Counted from the stretch's first letter, positions 1-5,210 are shown. The stretch is 5,574 nucleotides of DNA from Devosia sp. (GCA_025352765.1 JANXSI010000508.1:1-5574); one strand, 5' to 3'. The notes: generated by a model from the letters alone, not told the origin. Made by a program: numbers and translations.

Positions 1-28
1 GATTGGCATAAAGCTCCCATCGCCGACG

Positions 29-57
29 TTGGCGCGGCCCCGCAAAGAGCCTATATC
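29..57 (+). promoter_or_regulatory. Putative sigma70-type promoter of sodB
   Basis: TTGGCG at 29-34 and TATATC at 52-57 are separated by exactly 17 bp. Each box matches 4 of 6 positions of the TTGACA/TATAAT consensus. Transcription would start near 64 and give a leader of about 50 nt before the sodB ATG at 115. The -35 box lies in a near-palindrome (21-34, CGCC...GGCG with two central mismatches) that could be an operator, but no known regulator site is recognised. The assignment rests on spacing and position only. Confidence 0.4.
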
Positions 58-90
58 GACATCGCACGGTCGCGTTCGCGGCCCAAGACA

Positions 91-105
91 TCCAATAAAT
101 TGGAG
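91..105 (+). promoter_or_regulatory. Palindrome overlapping the sodB Shine-Dalgarno
   Basis: TCCAAT (91-96) and ATTGGA (99-104) form a perfect inverted repeat around AA. In RNA this gives a 5-bp stem with a UAAA loop. The 3' arm contains most of the SD GGAG (102-105), which sits 9 nt before the ATG at 115. The SD is what decides for the ATG at 115 over the TTG at 100, which would place the SD inside the gene. The stem is short and AU-rich, so any masking of the ribosome site would be modest. Confidence 0.45.
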
Positions 106-114
106 CAATCCCTT

Positions 115-714
115 ATGGCCCTGACCCTTCCCCCGCTGCCCTATGCCTACGACGCGCTTGGTCCCTACATGTCCAAGGAAACGCTCGAGTTTCACCACGA
201 CAAGCACCATCAGGCGTATGTGACCAACGCCAACAAGCTGATGGAAGGCAAGGGCCTCGAGGTCCTGGCGCTCGACGACCTGGTTCAGGAAGTCTTCGGC
301 AAGGAGCCGGGCCTCTTCAACAATGTCGGCCAGCACTACAACCACGTCCACTTCTGGAACTGGATGAAGCCCAATGGCGGCGGCAAGAGCCTGCCCGCGG
401 CGCTGCAGAAGGCGGTCGACAGCGACCTGGGCGGCTTCGACAAGTTCCGCGCCGACTTCATCAATGCCGGGACGACGCAGTTCGGTTCGGGCTGGGCTTG
501 GCTCAGCCTCAAGAACGGCAAGCTCGAGGTCACCAAGACCGCCAACGGCGAGAACCCGCTGGTTCACGGCGGCAAGCCGCTGCTGGGCGTCGATGTGTGG
601 GAGCACAGCTACTACATCGACTACCGCAACGCGCGCCCGAAGTACCTCGAGGCCTGGTTCGACAATCTGGTGAACTGGGAACACGTCGAACTGCTGTTCG
701 AAGAAGCCCGCTAG
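115..714 (+). CDS. sodB: Superoxide dismutase [Fe]
   Basis: This 199-aa cytoplasmic enzyme of the Fe/Mn superoxide dismutase family converts superoxide to hydrogen peroxide and oxygen. The N-terminal helical-hairpin domain starts LPPLPYAYDAL; the C-terminal domain carries FGSGWAWL (123-130) and the signature DVWEHSYY (160-167). The four metal ligands are visible as His27, His77, Asp160 and His164; His31 and Tyr35 match the active-site gateway residues. Iron rather than manganese is inferred from Gln73, placed four residues before ligand His77 as in E. coli SodB (Gln69), and from Gly145 where Mn enzymes carry the active-site Gln. There is no signal peptide. The ATG at 115 is preferred to an in-frame TTG at 100 because GGAG lies 9 nt before it. 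The gene is monocistronic, with its own promoter-like sequence and a strong terminator at 736-765. The family call is secure; metal choice is an inference. Confidence 0.96.
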   Translation: MALTLPPLPYAYDALGPYMSKETLEFHHDKHHQAYVTNANKLMEGKGLEVLALDDLVQEVFGKEPGLFNNVGQHYNHVHFWNWMKPNGGGKSLPAALQKAVDSDLGGFDKFRADFINAGTTQFGSGWAWLSLKNGKLEVTKTANGENPLVHGGKPLLGVDVWEHSYYIDYRNARPKYLEAWFDNLVNWEHVELLFEEAR

Positions 715-735
715 TCGATTCGTCCACAGAGTGGG

Positions 736-765
736 GCCCGCCGGTGCTCGCTGGCGGGCTTTTTT
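736..765 (+). terminator. Intrinsic terminator of sodB
   Basis: GCCCGCC (736-742) pairs perfectly with GGCGGGC (753-759) around a 10-nt loop and is followed directly by six T residues (760-765). It lies 21 nt after the sodB stop codon, in the orientation expected for sodB. A second small inverted repeat, GCCCG/CGGGC (768-772 and 779-783), follows immediately without its own T tract. Confidence 0.88.
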
Positions 766-809
766 GCGCCCGGTATTTCGGGCCCGCTTCAAGACCGATC
801 GGGGCCGTG

Positions 810-825
810 TTAGGAAATGGTTAAC
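810..825 (+). promoter_or_regulatory. CtrA-like binding site upstream of the receiver gene
   Basis: TTAG (810-813), a 7-nt spacer, then TTAAC (821-825) matches the alphaproteobacterial CtrA consensus TTAA-N7-TTAAC with a single mismatch in the first half-site. The element stands out in GC-rich DNA and lies in the only intergenic gap before the gene at 843. Its 3' end is just 17 nt before the TTG start codon. That is too close to act as an ordinary -35-region activator site unless transcription starts at or after the start codon, so repression or another start site is possible. Confidence 0.45.
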
Positions 826-842
826 CTACGGGAACCGAGTCC

Positions 843-1334
843 TTGGCTCAGCCGATCAAAACCGTCGCAGTGCTCGTCGCCAATCCAGCCCTTTCGTCGA
901 TCCTGTCGATGACGCTTGCGGGGGTCTCGGCGCTTCGCGTGCGGCCGTTCGACACCCAGCTCGCGCTGGTGACCTACCTGCATCTCGCCTCGGCGGAACT
1001 GGTGGTTGCCGATTTTGACAGCGTGCATTGCCGAGCCGATGTGCTGGCGGAGGATCTGCGCGAAGACCGCCGGATCAACCTGCCCTACTTGCAGATCGTC
1101 GCCCTCGCCAGTTCGGTGACGCCCGAAACCAAAGCTGCCTCGATCCGCGCCGGGATCGACGAAATCATTATGAAGCCGATGTCGCCCAAATACCTGGTCG
1201 AGCGCGTATTGGCCCGGCTGGCGCAGTCCAGGCCGCCCGAACCCGAGCGGCGACGCCCCCGCCGGCATGACTGGTCGACGTTCGGCGACAATGTCGTGCC
1301 GCTGTTCCGCGAGACGCCGCACTACCACCCCTAG
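843..1334 (+). CDS. Stand-alone receiver-domain (CheY-like) protein, degenerate acidic pocket
   Basis: This 163-aa protein has one response-regulator receiver domain (about residues 6-126) and no recognisable output domain. The phospho-acceptor is most likely Asp57 in VVADFDSV, and the conserved switch lysine is Lys111 in the motif MKP (110-112). The usual pair of acidic Mg-binding residues at the end of strand 1 is replaced by Val12-Ala13 in VLVANP, and the switch Thr/Ser position reads Ala89-Ser90. Phosphorylation may therefore be weak or absent. The tail (127-163) is Arg/Pro-rich and then contains NVVPLF (150-155). The start is the TTG at 843, since a stop at 822-824 blocks extension, no ATG or GTG precedes strand 1, and GGGAA (830-834) lies 8 nt upstream. 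A CtrA-like box lies just before it. It is convergent with the LOG-like gene. Its partner kinase and pathway are unknown. Confidence 0.8.
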   Translation: MAQPIKTVAVLVANPALSSILSMTLAGVSALRVRPFDTQLALVTYLHLASAELVVADFDSVHCRADVLAEDLREDRRINLPYLQIVALASSVTPETKAASIRAGIDEIIMKPMSPKYLVERVLARLAQSRPPEPERRRPRRHDWSTFGDNVVPLFRETPHYHP

Positions 1335-1901
1335 TCACAGGCGCGTAGCGCCCTGATCGACGAGCCAGCCGATCTTTGACCAGAGATCGTCTGTCGACGT
1401 CGCGAACTGGATGTAGCGGTCATAGTTCTTGACGGAATTGGAGATGACGTCGGCTGCGTAGCCCCGGACGACCTTGAAGGCGTTGTTGTGGTCGTAAAAG
1501 ATCACCGGCTTGCGGCCCGGACCGCCGCCACCGCGCACCCAGGTCAGATAGAGACTGGTGGCGGACACCAGCGATCCCGGCAAGGCCACGTAGAGGTCGG
1601 AAAGCGCTGCCAGTCGCGCCAGGCGGGCCTCGCGCGTCGCCACATGTTCGACAACCACGCCGCCCAGGGCCGGCGGCTCAACATAGTCCTCGGCGGCGAT
1701 CAGAGTGACTTCGCCCCCCGCCGTGCGGGCGCTGGTTACCAGCGGCACTGGTACATCTCCCTCGTCGCCGAGGCAGACCAGTCGCGCTCCCTTGCGGGCC
1801 AGGAAGCTGCCGACCTGCGACATGATCGATGCGCGCTCGGCGTCGCCCGGCCCGTGGTCGGAAGCGAACAGCCCAAGGACCGGATGGGTGTCCGGGGTCA
1901 T
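1335..1901 (-). CDS. LOG/SLOG-like Rossmann-fold protein lacking the catalytic motif
   Basis: This 188-aa cytoplasmic protein resembles the LOG (formerly 'lysine decarboxylase') and SLOG nucleotide-binding Rossmann superfamily. Support comes from the opening strand VLGLFAS (8-14), RLVCLGDEG (40-48), the segment SDLYVALPGS (101-110) followed by a helix ending LTW (119-121), and KPVIFYD (131-137) as the next strand. Active LOG phosphoribohydrolases have PGGxGTxxE after this strand; here the same place reads PGSLVSATS (108-116), so the second Gly, the GT and the catalytic Glu are missing. A ligand-binding or sensor role is more likely than nucleotide hydrolysis. The ATG start at 1901 shares ATGA with the stop of the upstream ATPase gene, which implies translational coupling; no strong SD of its own is seen. 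Its stop directly abuts the stop of the convergent receiver gene. The family call is moderate and the function is unknown. Confidence 0.65.
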   Translation of the reverse strand: MTPDTHPVLGLFASDHGPGDAERASIMSQVGSFLARKGARLVCLGDEGDVPVPLVTSARTAGGEVTLIAAEDYVEPPALGGVVVEHVATREARLARLAALSDLYVALPGSLVSATSLYLTWVRGGGGPGRKPVIFYDHNNAFKVVRGYAADVISNSVKNYDRYIQFATSTDDLWSKIGWLVDQGATRL

Positions 1902-3424
1902 CGGAGACTTTTGCTCAAGCTGCCCAAAATGCCGCGCACCAGGGCCCGCCCGAGTTGCCCCGAAACGTTGCGCGCCAGCGACTTCATCGCGGCCTCCGCG
2001 ACCGTCTCGCGGTTGGAGGGACGGCGCGCCGGCGGCGGGCCACTGTCGTCGCGATAGGGGGGCGGACCGCCATGCGATACCGGCGGGGGCGCGCTTTGCT
2101 GCGGGGCCGGAGCAGCGGGAACCGGCGCTGGTGCGGTCTTGGCCTCGGTCCGCTTGCTCAGCGTCTCGAAGGCGGACTCGCGATCAATGACCTGATCGTA
2201 GGCAATGCCGACCGGCGAGGTCGCCATGACGCTCTTCCGTTCATCCGGCGTCAGGGGACCCACGCGCGACGAGGGCGGACGGATCAGCGTGCGTGCCACC
2301 ATCGAGGGCACGCCCCCGTCCTCAAGAACCGACACCAGTGCCTCGCCGATGCCGAGCTGGGTGATCACCTCCTCGGTCGAAAAGGCCGGATTGGCGCGGA
2401 ATGTCTCGGCAGCGACCTTCACGGCCTTCTGATCGCGCGGCGTGTAGGCGCGCAGGGCATGCTGCACACGGTTGGAAAGCTGCGACAGCACTGCGTCGGG
2501 AATGTCGATGGGGTTCTGGGTGCAGAAATAGACCCCGACGCCCTTCGAGCGGACCAGCTTGACCACCTGCTCGACCTTGTCGACGAGCGCCTTGGGGGCG
2601 TCGTCGAATAACAGGTGTGCTTCGTCAAAAAAGAACACCAGCCGGGGCTTGGTCGGATCGCCGACCTCGGGAAGCTGCTCGAAAAGTTCTGACAGCATCC
2701 ACAGCAGGAACGTCGCATAGAGGCGGGGCGACTGCAGGAGCTGGTCGGCAGCGAGCACAGAGACGACACCACGGCCGTCGGTCGAGGTGCGCATCAGGTC
2801 GGCGATCTCGAGCGCTTTCTCGCCGAAGAAATTGGCGGCGCCCTGCTGCTCGAGGACGAGCAGGGAACGTTGCACGGCGCCGATCGTCGCGGTTGCGACA
2901 TTGCCGTAGGTCGCCGACAGCTCCTGCGAGCGCTTCTCGACCTCTACCAGCAGCGCACGCAGATCCTTGAGATCGAGCAGCAGCAGGCCATTGTCGTCGG
3001 CGAACTTGAAGGCGACGTTGAGAACGCCCTCCTGGGTGTCGTTGAGATCGAGAATACGGGAAAGGAGCAGCGGTCCCATCTCGGAAATCGTGGCGCGAAC
3101 CGGGTGGCCCGACTTGCCGAACAGATCCCAGAAAATGGCTGGGAATTTGTCGTTCTTCCAGTCGTCAAAGCCGATGGTCTGTGCCCGCTTGACCAGGAAG
3201 TCCTTCTGGTCGCCCATCGCCGCGATACCGGCGAGGTCGCCCTTCACGTCCGCGAGGAACACGGGAACGCCGGCACGCGAGAATCCTTCGGCAAGCCCCT
3301 GCAGCGTCACGGTCTTGCCGGTCCCGGTGGCGCCGGTGATCAGGCCGTGGCGGTTGCCGTATTTCAGCAGCAGATATTCGGGTTTCGTGCTGACGCCAAC
3401 GAAGATGCGGTCGTCGAGAAGCAT
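1898..3424 (-). CDS. DUF853 family HerA/FtsK-like ATPase (YjgR-type)
   Basis: This 508-aa P-loop ATPase belongs to the DUF853 (helicase HerA-like C-terminal) family, whose cellular role is poorly defined. Walker A is GATGTGKT (31-38), Walker B is LVFFFDE (262-268) followed by AHLLFDD, and the polar sensor stretch is TQNPIDIP (302-309), followed by NRVQHALRAYTPRD (318-331) with candidate arginine-finger residues. The segments LADVKGDL and MGPLLLSRILDLNDTQEGVLN are typical of the family. After about residue 426 comes a Pro/Ala-rich linker (about 430-469), then a helical tail ending GILGSLSKSLR. There is no signal peptide or membrane segment. The ATG at 3424 fits the family N-terminus (MLLDDRIFVG). 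A TTG at 3433 adds three residues and has better SD spacing. The open frame up to 3538 overlaps the upstream region and is probably not translated. It overlaps the LOG-like gene by 4 bp in one operon. Confidence 0.93.
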   Translation of the reverse strand: MLLDDRIFVGVSTKPEYLLLKYGNRHGLITGATGTGKTVTLQGLAEGFSRAGVPVFLADVKGDLAGIAAMGDQKDFLVKRAQTIGFDDWKNDKFPAIFWDLFGKSGHPVRATISEMGPLLLSRILDLNDTQEGVLNVAFKFADDNGLLLLDLKDLRALLVEVEKRSQELSATYGNVATATIGAVQRSLLVLEQQGAANFFGEKALEIADLMRTSTDGRGVVSVLAADQLLQSPRLYATFLLWMLSELFEQLPEVGDPTKPRLVFFFDEAHLLFDDAPKALVDKVEQVVKLVRSKGVGVYFCTQNPIDIPDAVLSQLSNRVQHALRAYTPRDQKAVKVAAETFRANPAFSTEEVITQLGIGEALVSVLEDGGVPSMVARTLIRPPSSRVGPLTPDERKSVMATSPVGIAYDQVIDRESAFETLSKRTEAKTAPAPVPAAPAPQQSAPPPVSHGGPPPYRDDSGPPPARRPSNRETVAEAAMKSLARNVSGQLGRALVRGILGSLSKSLR

Positions 3425-3430
3425 ATTGGG

Positions 3431-3447
3431 CAAGGCGCGATTCCCCC
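3431..3447 (-). promoter_or_regulatory. Ribosome-binding site and alternative TTG start of the DUF853 gene
   Basis: Read on the minus strand, GGGGGAA (3447-3441) is followed after 7 nt by TTG (3433-3431). It lies 16 nt before the ATG at 3424, too far for normal use. The purine run is an imperfect SD, but it is the only one nearby, so translation may begin at TTG. A weak -10-like TATAAA lies further upstream at 3470-3465 without a good -35 partner. Confidence 0.35.
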
Positions 3448-3524
3448 GAGTGACGGTCGAGGCTTTATAGCCGCCACAGGCGCGGTGGGCCAGTGTGCCT
3501 TGTCGCTCGGCCCGGCTCTGCCCA

Positions 3525-3541
3525 TTTGTGCTTCGCACAAA
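3525..3541 (+). promoter_or_regulatory. Perfect 17-bp hairpin/palindrome before the YbjQ-family gene
   Basis: TTTGTGC (3525-3531) and GCACAAA (3535-3541) are perfect inverted repeats around TTC. They form a 7-bp stem with a 3-nt loop in RNA. The SD GGAGGG (3543-3548) starts one nucleotide after the stem. The element lies in the gap shared with the divergent DUF853 gene. It could be an mRNA 5' hairpin placed beside the ribosome site or a dimeric repressor operator. It is not followed by a T tract, so it is not a terminator. Confidence 0.5.
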
Positions 3542-3552
3542 CGGAGGGCGAC

Positions 3553-3879
3553 ATGCTTTTGAGCACGACCGAGGAACTTCAGGGCTTCGAGATCACGGAT
3601 TATCTCGGACTTGTCCACGGCGAGGTGGTTTCGGGCGCCAATATCCTGCGCGATATGATGGCTACCGTTACCGATTTCGTCGGCGGCCGCTCGGCGGCCT
3701 ACGAGGAGGAATTGAAGAACTCGCGCCAAAACGCCCTGCGTGAGGCGAGCGACCAGGCGCAGCGCCTTGGCGCTGACGCCGTCGTCGGTCTGTCGATCGA
3801 TTTCGAGGTCATCGGCAACCGCGGCGCCATGATCATGGTCACGGCCACCGGGACGGCCGTGCGAATGCGGAAACTGTGA
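3553..3879 (+). CDS. YbjQ/UPF0145 family heavy-metal-binding-domain protein
   Basis: This 108-aa small cytoplasmic protein of the YbjQ family (formerly DUF74) is of normal family length and fully conserved in layout. Residues 11-33 (GFEITDYLGLVHGEVVSGAN and onward) form the N-terminal strands. A central acidic/basic helix covers about 47-72 (AAYEEELKNSRQNALREASD). Then come GADAVVGLSIDFEVI (73-87) and a C-terminal strand ending TATGTAV (97-103). Family members form pentameric rings, and a metal-binding role has been proposed but is not firmly shown. The ATG at 3553 is chosen because GGAGG (3543-3547) lies 5 nt upstream and family similarity begins there; the open frame back to 3493 is not conserved in character. 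The gene is divergent from the DUF853 operon and convergent with the asparaginase gene, with 12 bp between their stop codons and no terminator visible there. Confidence 0.93.
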   Translation: MLLSTTEELQGFEITDYLGLVHGEVVSGANILRDMMATVTDFVGGRSAAYEEELKNSRQNALREASDQAQRLGADAVVGLSIDFEVIGNRGAMIMVTATGTAVRMRKL

Positions 3880-3891
3880 CGCTTCCTGCCG

Positions 3892-4908
3892 CTAGAGCCG
3901 CGGCAGCATTGCCGCGGTCGCACGCAGCAGCCCGACGTCGAGGCCGCGGACATTGCGGATGACCTGCATGGCAAAGCGGTTGAGCACCTTGCGCTGCTCG
4001 TCGTCCGGATCGGCGATCGCCAGCAGAAGCGTCGCAACCATCGCATGCGACGCGGCCATGTTGCCGTCATCGACCTTGAGGGCGTAGCCCCAGCCCTTGT
4101 TCCGCACGGCACCGCATTGCACGCCTTCTGCGCCGCCTTTTTGGAACAACCTTCCACCAAAGGCACGCATGACTTCGCTGTCGAGGCTGCCGGTGCCGCC
4201 GACCAGGTGCGGATGCGCCGTCGCGGCGTCGAAGATGCGATGCGCCGCCGAACCGATGTCCTGCGGCAGGCCCTTGCCGGTCGCCATCCGGGCAAACCCC
4301 TGGGCAAAGGCGCGCAAGGGCGCAGCCCAAGTCGGGATCGAACAGCCATCGGTGCCGCAGCGATCGAGGCTGAGCGGCTCGCCGACCACCAGCTCGATGC
4401 CGGCGCGGACGGCCTTCTGCACCGGATGGTCCCGATCGACGTAGTGCGCGGTCGGGGCGCCCAGGGCCTCGGCGACTGCGAGCATGCCGGAGTGCTTTCC
4501 CGAACAGTTGTTATGGAGCGACGACGGGGGCTGGCCGCTGTCGCGGAGCTTCTTGCGGGCGGGCGCGAAGGTCGGCGCATGGGCGCCGCATTCGAGGTCG
4601 GAGACCCCAAGGCCGATGTGGTCGAGGAACGAGGTCACGCCGGCGACGTGAAAATCCTCGCCCTGATGCGACGCACAGGCCAGCGCCAGTTCCTCGTCCC
4701 TGAGGTGGAATTTTTCAATGGCGCCCGAAGTCACCAGCGCCAGGGCCTGCATCGACTTGATGGCGGAGCGCGGAAACACGGCGCGCTCGATGTCGCCGGC
4801 CGAGGCGATGATGGTGCCGTCGGCGTCGATGACCACGAAGGCCCCGCGATGGCGGTTCTCTACCCAGTTGCCGCGGGTCATCTCGGCGAGGATCGGGTTC
4901 GCATCCAT
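3892..4908 (-). CDS. Class 3 (Rhizobium etli-type) L-asparaginase
   Basis: This 338-aa asparaginase II family protein (Pfam PF06089 type) hydrolyses L-asparagine to aspartate and ammonia in the cytoplasm. It is unrelated to E. coli AnsA/AnsB and resembles beta-lactamase/glutaminase folds. Residues reported for the R. etli enzyme ReAV fall at the same numbers here: Ser48 and Lys51 (SxxK in FPRSAIKSMQ), Ser80 (CASHQGE), Cys135 and Lys138 (NNCSGKHSG), and Asp187 and Cys189 (CGTDGC). The two cysteines bind zinc in ReAV. This agreement also supports the ATG at 4908, which has GGAGG 10 nt upstream (4923-4919). That SD lies inside a long hairpin (4916-4953), so expression is likely controlled at translation. 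The C-terminus (GLDVGLLRATAAMLPRL) is complete. A 58-aa peptide gene lies upstream on the same strand, and the YbjQ gene is convergent. Nothing appears truncated. Confidence 0.94.
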   Translation of the reverse strand: MDANPILAEMTRGNWVENRHRGAFVVIDADGTIIASAGDIERAVFPRSAIKSMQALALVTSGAIEKFHLRDEELALACASHQGEDFHVAGVTSFLDHIGLGVSDLECGAHAPTFAPARKKLRDSGQPPSSLHNNCSGKHSGMLAVAEALGAPTAHYVDRDHPVQKAVRAGIELVVGEPLSLDRCGTDGCSIPTWAAPLRAFAQGFARMATGKGLPQDIGSAAHRIFDAATAHPHLVGGTGSLDSEVMRAFGGRLFQKGGAEGVQCGAVRNKGWGYALKVDDGNMAASHAMVATLLLAIADPDDEQRKVLNRFAMQVIRNVRGLDVGLLRATAAMLPRL

Positions 4909-4915
4909 AAGAAAT

Positions 4916-4953
4916 CGGCCTCCGTGATGCCTTTGGAGGACATCAGGAGGCCG
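4916..4953 (-). promoter_or_regulatory. Long SD-sequestering hairpin in the asparaginase leader
   Basis: On the minus strand CGGCCTCC (4953-4946) pairs with GGAGGCCG (4923-4916). TGATG (4945-4941) pairs with CATCA (4929-4925), and CCT (4939-4937) with AGG (4932-4930) around the loop CCAA. Only one bulged base occurs on the strand at 4940 and one at 4924. This gives 16 base pairs in 38 nt. The asparaginase SD GGAGG (4923-4919) is entirely in the base of the stem, and the start codon begins 8 nt after the stem's last base. The run ATTTCTTAT following it is only moderately T-rich, so it could be a weak attenuator as well as an RBS mask. No known riboswitch class is recognised. Confidence 0.7.
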
Positions 4954-5008
4954 GTAAAGTCAAGCTTTGGAGGTCGGCACGTTGCATGGGAGCGGCTTTG
5001 GAGGCCGG
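4931..5008 (-). repeat. Three CCTCCAAAG direct repeats in the asparaginase leader
   Basis: CCTCCAAAG on the minus strand (CTTTGGAGG on plus) occurs at 4939-4931, 4973-4965 and 5004-4996, spaced 34 and 31 bp apart. The outer two extend to a 14-mer with one mismatch (4964-4977 and 4995-5008). A further CCGGCCTCC lies at 4954-4946, so CGGCCTCC, the exact complement of the asparaginase SD region, occurs twice (4953-4946 and 5007-5000). The repeats lie between the stop of the 58-aa gene and the asparaginase start. They could be alternative pairing partners of the SD or binding sites of a regulator. Confidence 0.6.
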
Positions 5009-5015
5009 GGAGAAG

Positions 5016-5192
5016 TCAGACTTTGTCGGAGAGACTGAGCGTAAGGACGGCAAATGACGGACCAGCGAGGTCGGTGCCGGTGCGAACACCGGCGTTGCCG
5101 GCCAGCGCCGGCTGGATGGCGAAGGCCGCGGCGCCTGCGATGATGATGCCGGCAAGAATGCCGATCAGCAGCTTTTCGTTGGTCTTGGACAT
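5016..5192 (-). CDS. Small exported or membrane-anchored protein, 58 aa, unknown function
   Basis: This 58-aa gene starts at ATG 5192 and is not a member of any family I recognise. It begins with a charged stretch (MSKTNEK), followed by a hydrophobic segment (residues 8-26, LLIGILAGIIIAGAAAFAI). A candidate signal-peptidase site lies after ALA (29-31), leaving a mature peptide of about 27 residues (GNAGVRTGTDLAG... ending LSDKV). If it is not cleaved, it would be a single-pass inner-membrane protein. Coding support comes from the SD GAGGGG 7 nt before the ATG, a classic n-h-c signal layout, and about 77% GC in third positions, lower toward the 3' end. It is too short for many gene finders. 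It lies 107 bp upstream of the asparaginase on the same strand with no terminator of the usual type between, so co-transcription is possible. Confidence 0.7.
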   Translation of the reverse strand: MSKTNEKLLIGILAGIIIAGAAAFAIQPALAGNAGVRTGTDLAGPSFAVLTLSLSDKV

Positions 5193-5198
5193 CTTGCA

Positions 5199-5210
5199 TC
5201 CCCTCAGGGG
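5199..5210 (-). promoter_or_regulatory. Ribosome-binding site of the 58-aa gene inside a small palindrome
   Basis: On the minus strand CCCC (5210-5207), TGA, GGGG (5203-5200) form a 4-bp GC stem. The SD GAGGGG (5205-5200) overlaps its 3' arm. The spacing to the ATG at 5192 is 7 nt, which fixes this start over the out-of-frame ATG at 5199. The stem is short but all G-C. Confidence 0.5.

Noticed and set aside
810..1328. 172-aa minus-strand frame opposite the receiver gene.
   Set aside because: The plus frame has receiver motifs (VVADFDSV, MKP) and an upstream regulatory site. The minus frame has no recognisable motif.
3425..3538. N-terminal extension of the DUF853 protein to an upstream start at 3538.
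   Set aside because: The added residues do not resemble the family N-terminus, and they run into the YbjQ 5' hairpin.
1829..3562. Plus-strand open frames of 230-260 aa opposite the DUF853 gene.
   Set aside because: The minus strand encodes a clear P-loop ATPase over this span. These frames are low-complexity Arg/Gly-rich shadows.
4935..4963. Promoter for the asparaginase with -35 TTGACT (4963-4958, minus strand).
   Set aside because: The expected -10 position reads TCCTCC, and no acceptable -10 occurs at 16-18 bp spacing.
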